A stretch of 64,000 nt of DNA. Source: Pontibacter litorisediminis. GTDB lineage: Bacteria > Bacteroidota > Bacteroidia > Cytophagales > Hymenobacteraceae. Shown piece by piece: positions 1 to 7,602 of the stretch. The stretch lies in the NCBI RefSeq assembly GCF_029360645.1, contig NZ_JARDUA010000001.1, positions 1,240,001 to 1,304,000 of the forward strand, written 5' to 3'. The notes under the pieces were generated by a model that was not told the DNA's origin, made no database searches, and was given only the letters and a program-made list of their open reading frames with translations. Each line of letters begins with the position of its first letter. Positions within the stretch are counted from its first letter, which is position 1. The translations under genes were made by a program, and so were the position numbers.

Positions 1-2124
1 CACCGTCCTTACTTCCTTAAAATTCTTGCCGTCGGTGGAAACCTCGAACTTCACAGCTGTCGGCATCATAATCCAGTCGCGGTAATGCTGCAGGCTGCCC
101 AGGGTGATATTGGAGATTGATTTGGCCTCCCCTAAGTCCAGGGTCGCTACCATATCCCTGCCGCTGAACCCGTGCCAGTATTTGCCCACCGCGTGCCGCC
201 CGCGCACCCCATCGGTCAGCGAGTTAGGGCCGTCAGCCATATAATGTTTGCTCACCGGGTTTTCATACTTTACCTCGCGGCCTACGGCCTTGTGCATGCT
301 AAACGACTGCTCCGCCGACTTCAGGCCCATCACCTTGCCATTCATCACCGTCACGGCCTTCAGCACCACCGACGAATCGATCTGGATTGGTTGCTTGTAC
401 TTTATACTTTGCGCCGTTGGCTCCGAGCCATCCAGGGTGTAGTATACTTCCCCGTTCATGGCCTCGGTAAAGAGCGTTACCAGCAGCTTGCCGCCTTCTG
501 AGCTGGGCTTGATGTCCACGGTGAAATTGCCTTTGGAGTAATGCAGCGCTTTCTGGTCGAAGGCTTTGAACTGGGGCTGCAGGCGCTGGTTAAAGCTTAC
601 CCAGTCGCGGCTCTCTTTCGGCGACCACACGACCTCAGCCAGGGCCAGCATGCGCGGCAGCACCATGTACTCCAGTTGCGAGGCGGAGGTAATATACTCG
701 GTCCAGACGTTGGCCTGTGCGCCCAGCACGTGCCTGGCTTCTTCCGCTGTCAGTTCTTGCGGGATAGGCTCGTAGTCGTATACTTTTTTGAGCGTGTTAA
801 AGCCGCCAATGGCCAACGGCTCTCCCTCCGGACCTGCCTGGTAATGGTCGAAGTAAACCGGGGAGCCAGGCGTCATGATCACGTCATGGCCCATTTTGGC
901 AGCCTCGATGCCGCCGCTCTCGCCGCGCCAGCTCATTACCGTGGCCTGGGGTGCCAGCCCGCCCTCCAGAATCTCGTCCCAGCCAATGATGCGGCGGTTC
1001 TTGGTGAGCAGGTAGTTCTCCATGCGCTTGATGAAGTAGCTCTGTAGCTCCTCCACGTTCTTCAGGCCTTCATCGGCCATGCGCTTCTGGCAACTGGGGC
1101 ATTTTTTCCAGCCCGATTTGTCTACTTCATCGCCGCCAATGTGTACGTACTGCCCGGGAAACAGCGCCACCACCTCATCCAGCACGTCCTCCAGGAAGGT
1201 GAACACTTCCTCGTTGCCGGGGCAGTAGTTAGACGACATGTTGGTATAGTCTCCGCCCGTAAGCGGTAACTGCGCCTTGCCGCTGCAGCTCAGGTGCGGG
1301 TAAGCGGCAATGGCAGAGGCCACGTGTCCAGGCATCTCTATTTCCGGCACGATCGTGACGTTGCGCTGGGCAGCGTAGGCCACGATGTCTTTGATCTGCT
1401 CCTGGGTATAGTAGCCTCCGTAGGTGGGCTCCTCGCCTGGTTTGGCTTGTGGCCTGGCATCCCAGGGCTTGTCGGTCTGGTCCACGCGCCAGGCTGCCAC
1501 ATCCGTCAGTTTTGGGTACTTCTTGATCTCGATGCGCCAGCCCGGGTCGTCCACCAGGTGCCAGTGAAACTTGTTCATCTTGTAAGTAGCCATCAGGTCG
1601 ATGTACTGCTTCACGGCGTCAGGCGAGAAGAAATGGCGGCTCACGTCCAGGTGCATGCCGCGCCAGGTAAAGCGTGGGTAGTCCGTAATGATCATGGCCG
1701 GGACCTGCAGTGCCGCGTTGGTGCGCACGGCGGGCAGCGTTTGCAGCACCGACTGGATGCCGTACACGATACCTGCTTTGGAGTTGGCTTTTATGCTTAT
1801 CTCCGACGGCGTTACCTGTAGCTGGTAGCCCTCTTCGCCCAGGCTATTTATACTTTCAATGGCTAGTCTAATGGCTTTGCCTTTGCGTTTTTTGATCGGC
1901 AGCTCCAAACCGGAAACTTCTTTGATGCGCGCGGCCAGAAAATCAGCGGCAGGCTTGAGTTCTTTTTTCCCGTTTTCCAGGTGGATAGAAGTATGGCCGT
2001 CAATTACAAAGTGGCCTTCGCTGCGCTGCAGGCTTACCGGCTGCGGAATGATGCTGATCGGCTGCTGGGCCAGCACCAGAAAGGGGAAAAAAAGAGCTAG
2101 AAGAAGGGTGGTCTTCTTAATCAT
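1..2124 (-). CDS. Secreted beta-N-acetylhexosaminidase, GH20 (C-terminus cut by window edge)
   Basis: Exo-acting hexosaminidase expected to remove terminal beta-GlcNAc or beta-GalNAc from glycans in the periplasm or at the cell surface. The start at 2124 gives a signal peptide (MIKKTTLLLALFFPFLVLA). The GH20b N-terminal domain spans about residues 21-150 and the catalytic barrel about 150-500, with FHWHLVDDPGWR near 186-197 and the HIGGDE pair D332-E333 typical of substrate-assisted GH20 enzymes. A chitobiase C-terminal-like segment (YYTLDGSEPT, about 559-568) and then a discoidin (F5/8)-like domain from about 605 follow. The frame is still open at position 1 after 708 codons. It is the most promoter-distal visible gene of the glycan locus. 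The family call is firm; GlcNAc versus GalNAc preference cannot be read from the sequence. Confidence 0.93.
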   Translation of the reverse strand, partial: MIKKTTLLLALFFPFLVLAQQPISIIPQPVSLQRSEGHFVIDGHTSIHLENGKKELKPAADFLAARIKEVSGLELPIKKRKGKAIRLAIESINSLGEEGYQLQVTPSEISIKANSKAGIVYGIQSVLQTLPAVRTNAALQVPAMIITDYPRFTWRGMHLDVSRHFFSPDAVKQYIDLMATYKMNKFHWHLVDDPGWRIEIKKYPKLTDVAAWRVDQTDKPWDARPQAKPGEEPTYGGYYTQEQIKDIVAYAAQRNVTIVPEIEMPGHVASAIAAYPHLSCSGKAQLPLTGGDYTNMSSNYCPGNEEVFTFLEDVLDEVVALFPGQYVHIGGDEVDKSGWKKCPSCQKRMADEGLKNVEELQSYFIKRMENYLLTKNRRIIGWDEILEGGLAPQATVMSWRGESGGIEAAKMGHDVIMTPGSPVYFDHYQAGPEGEPLAIGGFNTLKKVYDYEPIPQELTAEEARHVLGAQANVWTEYITSASQLEYMVLPRMLALAEVVWSPKESRDWVSFNQRLQPQFKAFDQKALHYSKGNFTVDIKPSSEGGKLLVTLFTEAMNGEVYYTLDGSEPTAQSIKYKQPIQIDSSVVLKAVTVMNGKVMGLKSAEQSFSMHKAVGREVKYENPVSKHYMADGPNSLTDGVRGRHAVGKYWHGFSGRDMVATLDLGEAKSISNITLGSLQHYRDWIMMPTAVKFEVSTDGKNFKEVRTV

Positions 2125-2461
2125 GGTAGTTTAGTCTTTTGCCTTTAAAGGGCTATTGGCAGTTATTGATTGTATAGTATAAAATCGATAGGCATCTATA
2201 CTTGCTGTACTGTTGTCCTGAGGCCACTGGCTCAGTGAAGTCGGAGACTTCACATCACTGTTAGACACTAGTTTGAAAACTTGCGCAGTGGGTTTTATAC
2301 TTTTAAACTCAAGCTGCGATTCCCCCGCCACTCTCAGGAGAGGAATTATGGAATGATTATCATCCCCCTACCCCCTTCAAAGGGGGACTTTTTGTAAGAG
2401 TAGTTCCCCTCCTCGTAGGGGTTAGGGATGGGTTAATCGCAACCAGGGTTTTTATACTTTC
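2125..2461. repeat. 337-bp gap with a palindromic C/G-rich repeat module
   Basis: No credible gene. The gap holds a perfect stem at 2371-2386 (CCCCCTT-CA-AAGGGGG), followed by a module around 2404-2436 (TTCCCC, then AGGGGTTAGGGATGGGTTA). A similar module occurs at 24286-24322 inside another long gap. Three TATACTT words also lie here (2197, 2296, 2453). It looks like a dispersed intergenic repeat rather than a regulatory element, though a promoter for the GH20 gene must lie here if that gene is not read through from upstream. Confidence 0.5.
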
Positions 2462-4021
2462 CTAGTGCTCATTTGCTGAAATAGCCATGCCTTCCAATGC
2501 GTTCTTGTAGAGCCCAATTTCTGAAATGGTCGGGTTCAAGCGCGACGACTCAATGCGCAGGCGCACTTTGCTGGCCGTTACCGGCTCGAAACGCAGCAGG
2601 CGTTTGTAGCCCACGGTGGTGCCTTCGGTAGCCTGGTGCCACTGGCCGTCTTTCCAGTAATCGAACGCAAACTTCTCTATGCGCTGCCCTGCGCTGATGT
2701 TCTCCTGCAGCATCAGCACATCAAAGGTCTGCTCGCCGTCCAGTTTCAGCTCGATCACGGCTGTGGTGTCTTTCTCTGATTTGGTGGTAAAGTGCGTGTC
2801 ATACTTGCCGTCGAGTATGGCTTTTTTGTTCTTGCCCGCTACCTTCACTTTAGCACCGGCTGCCAGGTTTTTGTTGAAGGTGTCGTGGCGCAGCTTGGTC
2901 CAACCCTGCAGCGCCTTCACGTCACTCTCGTGGATAAGGCCACGCGTGTCGGGTGGGATGTTGAGCAGGAGCACCCCGTTGCGGCCCACGGAGCTGTAGT
3001 AGATATCGAGCAGCTTCTCCGGCGATTTCACCTTGTCGTCCTCGGCAGGATGATAGAACCAACCCGGACGAATTGATACGTCCGTTTCAGCCGGATACCA
3101 TACCAGCCCTTTGGCGTTGCGGATCTTCTCGCGGCTGCCCAGCACTTCGCCTCGCATATCACCGGTAGGTTTAAATGCCACCGCCTGCTGTGAGTTCGCC
3201 GCCGTCGCATTCTGGTCCAGGTTATCGGCTGGTACTACGCTCCACTCGGTTTCACGGCCGTAGCCGGTTTCGGTGCCCACCCAGCGCACATCCGGGCCCA
3301 TAATGGCAATAGTGGCCGTAGGCTGCAGCTTGCGGATGTGCTTATACCAACGGTCGAAGTCGTATACCTGCTTCTTGCCGTTCGGGCCCTCGCCGTTGGC
3401 CCCGTCAAACCATACTTCATCTATCTGCCCGTAGTTGGTCAGCAGTTCGGTGAGTTGCTCTACAAATAGATCGTTGTAGGCATCTGTGCCGTACACCGGC
3501 GAGTTCATGTCCCAGGGTGAGAGGTACACGCCAAAGCCAATGCCGTACTCTTTGCAGGCCTCCGCTACGTCTTTCATCAGGTCCCCCTGGCCGTTTTTCC
3601 AGGGGCTGTTTTTCACCGAGTGTTCGGTGGTGGCTGTCGGCCACAGGCAGAAGCCATCGTGGTGCTTGGCCGTCAGGATCACCTGCTTGATACCGGCCTC
3701 CTTGGCCACGCGCACCCATTGGCGGGCGTCTAACTGCGAGGGGTTAAAAATGGAAGGATCTTCCTTGCCTGTGCCCCACTCGCGGTTGGTGAAGGTGTTG
3801 ACGCCCACGTGAAAGAAACCGGTCAGCTCCAGCTGCTGCCAGCGCAGCTGCCGTGGGGTGGGCACCACATTGGCCGCCTTGCGAATGATGTCGGCTTCGG
3901 AGTCTCCGGGCTGCAGGATCACAAAGTTTACCTTTTCGTGAGCTGTTTGCTGCGCAAGGGCTGGAGCAGAAGCTGCCAGCAGAAGGGAAAGGATGCTGAG
4001 GGTTATCTTCTTCATTTTCAT
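2462..4021 (-). CDS. Alpha-L-fucosidase, GH29, with C-terminal discoidin-like domain
   Basis: Retaining exo-fucosidase that would remove alpha-linked L-fucose caps from glycans. A signal peptide covers residues 1-24 (cleavage after ALA-QQ); M3 is an equally good start. GH29 hallmarks are seen: HVGVNTFTNREWGTG near 71-85, TAKHHDGFCLWPT at 117-129 and EVWFDGANG at 202-210, where D206 is the expected nucleophile. The last ~130 residues resemble an F5/8-type (discoidin) module. The 519-residue length fits secreted Bacteroidota members. It lies 35 bp downstream of a sulfatase on the same strand, so the two are probably co-transcribed. Linkage specificity (alpha-1,2, 1,3/4 or 1,6) cannot be read directly. 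Confidence 0.93.
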   Translation of the reverse strand: MKMKKITLSILSLLLAASAPALAQQTAHEKVNFVILQPGDSEADIIRKAANVVPTPRQLRWQQLELTGFFHVGVNTFTNREWGTGKEDPSIFNPSQLDARQWVRVAKEAGIKQVILTAKHHDGFCLWPTATTEHSVKNSPWKNGQGDLMKDVAEACKEYGIGFGVYLSPWDMNSPVYGTDAYNDLFVEQLTELLTNYGQIDEVWFDGANGEGPNGKKQVYDFDRWYKHIRKLQPTATIAIMGPDVRWVGTETGYGRETEWSVVPADNLDQNATAANSQQAVAFKPTGDMRGEVLGSREKIRNAKGLVWYPAETDVSIRPGWFYHPAEDDKVKSPEKLLDIYYSSVGRNGVLLLNIPPDTRGLIHESDVKALQGWTKLRHDTFNKNLAAGAKVKVAGKNKKAILDGKYDTHFTTKSEKDTTAVIELKLDGEQTFDVLMLQENISAGQRIEKFAFDYWKDGQWHQATEGTTVGYKRLLRFEPVTASKVRLRIESSRLNPTISEIGLYKNALEGMAISANEH

Positions 4022-4056
4022 GTAGGGGTGAGCTATACTTAAAGATTTTATACTTG

Positions 4057-5604
4057 CTAGTTTATACTTTGGAGCGCTTCGTCTGGCATCGGCACCGGTT
4101 TTCCAGTGCTTTTAAACGACGGCATCGGAGCCTCCCAAGCCCGCAGTTGCTGCCCTAGTTTCGTGGCCAGCGCCCTCACGCGTTTGGGGTGTTTGGCTGC
4201 TAGGTCCGTGGATTCGCTAATGTCATTTGCCAGGTTGTAGAGTTCCATTTTACCGTCGCGCAGGTGGTAGATCAGTTTCCAGTCGCCTTCACGGATAGCA
4301 CTTCTGTAGTTGATGCCGGGTCCGTCCTGTTCGGTCCATTTGTTGGGCACGTGCCATACCAGGGCGCGGCCTGCCTGCCTCTGCTTGGGTGATTTGAGCA
4401 AGGGCACAAAGCTTTGGCCGTCCACTTTCTGCACCAGCTCATACTTCTCTACCTGCGCCATTTCCAGTATGGTCGGGAAGAAATCCTCGATGATAACGGG
4501 CGTATGCGTAACCGAAGCAGGCTTTACCACGCCCGGCCACTTCACCAGCATCGGTACCCGGATGCCCCCCTCGTAAACCGAGCCTTTTCCGGCTTTTAAA
4601 GGGAAGTTCTGCGTGTGGGCCTCCCCTCTACCGGCATAAGACAGACTCAGGCCACCGTTATCGCTCATAAATATAAGCACTGTGTTGTCGTCCACACCAT
4701 TATTTTCCAAGTAATTTAAGACATCGCCAAGGCTCTTGTCCATCCCCTCCACCATACTGGCGTAAATCGCCTCGGTCCGGCTCAGCCCGGTGTCGAGGTA
4801 TTTCTGTAAAAAGCGCTTGTCGGGATCGTAGGGGTCGTGCACGGCATAGTGGGCCAGGTGCAGGAAAAAAGGCTGCTTGTTGCGGATCGGTGCCTCCAGT
4901 GTCTTGAGCGCTTCCCGCGTCAGGGCCTCCGTCAGGTAGGTATCTGAGCCATAGTACTCTGCCATGTCCGGCACCGCATGGATGTTGTAGGGTTTGCCGG
5001 GCATATTGCCGTAGTTCTGCTCGCCCAGGTAACTGAGCGGGCGCCCCGCCACATGCCCAGCCACATTTACCGTAAAGCCCAGGTTATGTGGGTTGGCTCC
5101 CGGCGTGCCGGCCGTGCCCCAGTGCCCTTTGCCTATGTGTATGGTCATGTAGCCGTTCTCCTGCAGCAACTGCGGCAGAGGGGTGGCGTAGGCTGTTTGC
5201 GGCACGCCCGCTATGGGGCTCAGGCCGTTGAGGTTCCAGTTGGCAAAGTTCAGCTGCTCATCCGGCGTGTCGGAATTGCGGCTCCTGAAGGGCGTGGTCC
5301 AGTTGGTCACGCCGTGGTGGGCCGCGTTCATCCCCGTCAGCATACTTACCCGCGAAGGCGTGCAGACCGGTGTGGCGTAGGCGCTGGTGAACTTCATCCC
5401 TTCCCGGGTCAGGCGCTCCATGTTAGGCGTGTGGTAACGCTTGTTCAGCGGGTATACTTTGTCGGCTAAAGGCACCGACGTATCCATCCACCCCATGTCA
5501 TCCACCAGAAATACGATGATGTTGGGCTGCTGCTGCTGCGCCTGCACCGGAAGTATAAACCCGAGGAGGAAGTATAAAGTAAAGTGGTTTCGCCTGCTTT
5601 TCAT
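4057..5604 (-). CDS. Secreted sulfatase, S1 family, Cys type (CTPSR)
   Basis: Type I sulfatase that hydrolyses sulfate esters, here probably on galactose or amino sugars of glycoprotein glycans. Signal peptide at about 1-22. The formylglycine signature CTPSRVSMLTG starts at C81. Metal-binding residues appear in FLVDDMGWMD (33-41), KGHWG and IFMSDNGG. The MGWMD, LTGMNAAHHGVTNW and SYAGRGEAHTQNFPLKAGKGSVYEGG segments recall the S1_16 subfamily, which contains galactose/GalNAc-4-sulfatases; that subfamily call is from memory and tentative. The Cys form needs an anaerobic-type or FGE maturation enzyme, which is not in this window. It lies 35 bp upstream of the fucosidase. Confidence 0.9.
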   Translation of the reverse strand: MKSRRNHFTLYFLLGFILPVQAQQQQPNIIVFLVDDMGWMDTSVPLADKVYPLNKRYHTPNMERLTREGMKFTSAYATPVCTPSRVSMLTGMNAAHHGVTNWTTPFRSRNSDTPDEQLNFANWNLNGLSPIAGVPQTAYATPLPQLLQENGYMTIHIGKGHWGTAGTPGANPHNLGFTVNVAGHVAGRPLSYLGEQNYGNMPGKPYNIHAVPDMAEYYGSDTYLTEALTREALKTLEAPIRNKQPFFLHLAHYAVHDPYDPDKRFLQKYLDTGLSRTEAIYASMVEGMDKSLGDVLNYLENNGVDDNTVLIFMSDNGGLSLSYAGRGEAHTQNFPLKAGKGSVYEGGIRVPMLVKWPGVVKPASVTHTPVIIEDFFPTILEMAQVEKYELVQKVDGQSFVPLLKSPKQRQAGRALVWHVPNKWTEQDGPGINYRSAIREGDWKLIYHLRDGKMELYNLANDISESTDLAAKHPKRVRALATKLGQQLRAWEAPMPSFKSTGKPVPMPDEALQSIN

Positions 5605-5902
5605 GCCATGTACTGTAAGCTAAAAGTATGGATCATACTTTAGGACAAAAGAACTTTTGACAAAGGACAAAGGATGTTTAGAGAATAAGTGTGGCGATCA
5701 GATTGGCTTCTGATTATACTATCCAACTCGCTGTCTTTTGTCCTTCGTCTAAACTCTCTTGTTATGGCGTCGAGTTTGAAACTCGACTGAGCCGGAGGCC
5801 CACCCTATAGCTTTCACGAGCGGGTACGCTCGCGCCATAAGTATAAATTTGCATATCCGTCGTCCTTTGTCCTTCGTCAAAAAATCCTTTGTCAAAAAAA
5901 AA
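5605..5902. repeat. REP-like compound palindrome and TCCTTTGTC repeats
   Basis: A cloverleaf-like unit spans 5762-5840. Outer arms TTATGGCG (5762-5769) and CGCCATAA (5833-5840) enclose a perfect 19-nt hairpin, GTCGAGTTTGAAACTCGAC (5769-5787), and a GAGCG-ggta-CGCTC hairpin (5818-5831). Flanking it are copies of a TCCTTTGTC/GACAAAGGA word (about 5659-5674, 5735-5747 and 5861-5893). Similar compound palindromes occur at 10221-10321, 10383-10444 and 23831-23900. They resemble REP/BIME elements mobilised by RAYT transposases in other bacteria; no RAYT gene is present in the window. Confidence 0.6.
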
Positions 5903-7534
5903 CTACTGGTTCTTCTTCTCCTCTTCCGCGTCTGAAAGCGGGGCGAAATGGATGCCCCGGGCTTCCCATACTTTCAGGAGTGGCAGCAGCGCGTTTCGGA
6001 ACTGCTCGTAGTTCTTGTTTTGTGGCTGCGTCCAGCCCACCTCGGCGTAGGCAGCCAGGCGCGGGAACACCTGGTAATGCATCTCGCCCCGGGTCGGAAC
6101 CCACTCGCTCCACATCTGGGAGCCAGTACCGATGATGTTCTGATGATACTCTTCTGCCAGTTCCTGCGGCACCGGATCGAAGCTGTAGGCTTTTTGCAGC
6201 GGGATAGATTTGTAGTCATAGTCCAGGTAGGTCATCGAGTGCAGCGAGTTCACCAGCTGGTAACCTTTGGAGGCAGCCTGCTTGATCAGCTCCACATCAC
6301 CTTTCCAGAAGTGCACCACCACGTTTTTGGCCAGCTCGGTTTCGGCGTTCGCGTCTGCCTTTTTCTCCTCGAAGTCATGGTGGATGTTGATGCCCATGAT
6401 CTCATTCCAGCCCATCATGCGGCGGCCGTTCTGCTCAATGTACTTGGAGATGTTGTTGGTGAAATGCACCTGCAAATCAGCATAGGTTTTGATGCCGTGC
6501 TCCTTCATGTAGGCGTTTACCTGCTTCGATTTCTCCCAGGCCTCATAGCCCACTTCGTCCCCGCCGATATGGATTACCTTGGAGGGGAACAGCGCGAACA
6601 CCTCCTGCAGCACGTCCTGTAGGAACTCCTGTACTTTAGGGTTGGTCACGTCGTAGATGTCGTAGAAGCGGCCGAATTTTACGGGTACCTCAATCTTCTG
6701 GTTGTCCGTGCCCAGCCAGGGGTAAGCGGCAATGGCAGCGCTGGCGTGGCCCGGCATCTCGATCTCCGGCACCACGTTGATGTGGCGCTCAGCGGCATAG
6801 GCTACGAGTTCTTTGATCTCCTCCTGGGTATAGAACCCGCTGTGCGGCTCCCCGGATTGCTTGTTGCTGTTCCATTTTTTCTCCCCTACGGCCGTGCTTT
6901 TTCTAACTGAGCCAATCTCCGTCAGCTTCGGGTATTTCTTGATCTCGATGCGCCAGCCCTGGTCGTCCACCAGGTGCCAGTGGAAAACGTTCATCTTCAG
7001 GCGGGCCATCTCATCCAACAGCAGCTTCACCTCCTCTTTTCCTTTAAAATGACGGGCCTCATCCAGGTGCAAGGCACGCCACTCGAACCGCGGCTTGTCT
7101 TCTATAGCCACCGCCGGCATAACTTTGCCTTCCGAAGTATGGAGAGCCTGCAGCAGGCTCTGCACACCGTAGTGGATGCCCGCTGCCGTGGCTGCCTTGA
7201 TGGTCACCTGCGTCGGCGTTGCGGTCAGTCTATACCCTTCTTTGCCCAGGTCTTTGGACAGCTTCTTATCCAGCTCCAGGCTGATCGTGTTCTTCTTACC
7301 CTTGCCGGCGTTAGCCTCGAGTGATAGGTTATACTTCTCCTGCAATGCTTGCTTCAGGAAAGCGGCTTCTTTCTCTGCTCCGGAAGCATACTGAATGGCT
7401 TTGGCGCTGCCAAGCGCAAATTGCCCCTTTGCCAGTTCGATTTTATTAGGCCTTGGGATGATGCTCAGTTCCTGCGCGCCGGCCTCCAAAGCGGCGATGC
7501 AAACCAGGAGGAGAAGGTATAGAAGTTTTTTCAT
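5903..7534 (-). CDS. Secreted beta-N-acetylhexosaminidase, GH20 (compact form)
   Basis: Second GH20 enzyme of the locus, releasing terminal beta-linked N-acetylhexosamines. Signal peptide about 1-20 (MKKLLYLLLLVCIAALEAGA). GH20b domain about 21-148, catalytic domain about 149-530. Key motifs are FHWHLVDDQGWRIEIKKYPKL (184-204), EIEMPGHASAAI (258-269) and HIGGDEVGYEAW with the D326-E327 pair. At 543 residues it lacks the C-terminal chitobiase and discoidin modules of the paralogue at 1-2124, so the two probably differ in substrate or location. It is 68 bp downstream of the GH84 gene, consistent with co-transcription. Confidence 0.93.
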   Translation of the reverse strand: MKKLLYLLLLVCIAALEAGAQELSIIPRPNKIELAKGQFALGSAKAIQYASGAEKEAAFLKQALQEKYNLSLEANAGKGKKNTISLELDKKLSKDLGKEGYRLTATPTQVTIKAATAAGIHYGVQSLLQALHTSEGKVMPAVAIEDKPRFEWRALHLDEARHFKGKEEVKLLLDEMARLKMNVFHWHLVDDQGWRIEIKKYPKLTEIGSVRKSTAVGEKKWNSNKQSGEPHSGFYTQEEIKELVAYAAERHINVVPEIEMPGHASAAIAAYPWLGTDNQKIEVPVKFGRFYDIYDVTNPKVQEFLQDVLQEVFALFPSKVIHIGGDEVGYEAWEKSKQVNAYMKEHGIKTYADLQVHFTNNISKYIEQNGRRMMGWNEIMGINIHHDFEEKKADANAETELAKNVVVHFWKGDVELIKQAASKGYQLVNSLHSMTYLDYDYKSIPLQKAYSFDPVPQELAEEYHQNIIGTGSQMWSEWVPTRGEMHYQVFPRLAAYAEVGWTQPQNKNYEQFRNALLPLLKVWEARGIHFAPLSDAEEEKKNQ

Positions 7535-7602
7535 GGGGAGAACGTTTGTTTAGAAGTATGGATTGCTTACTTAACTGAAGGTTTAAACTTAAGTGGATAA
7601 TT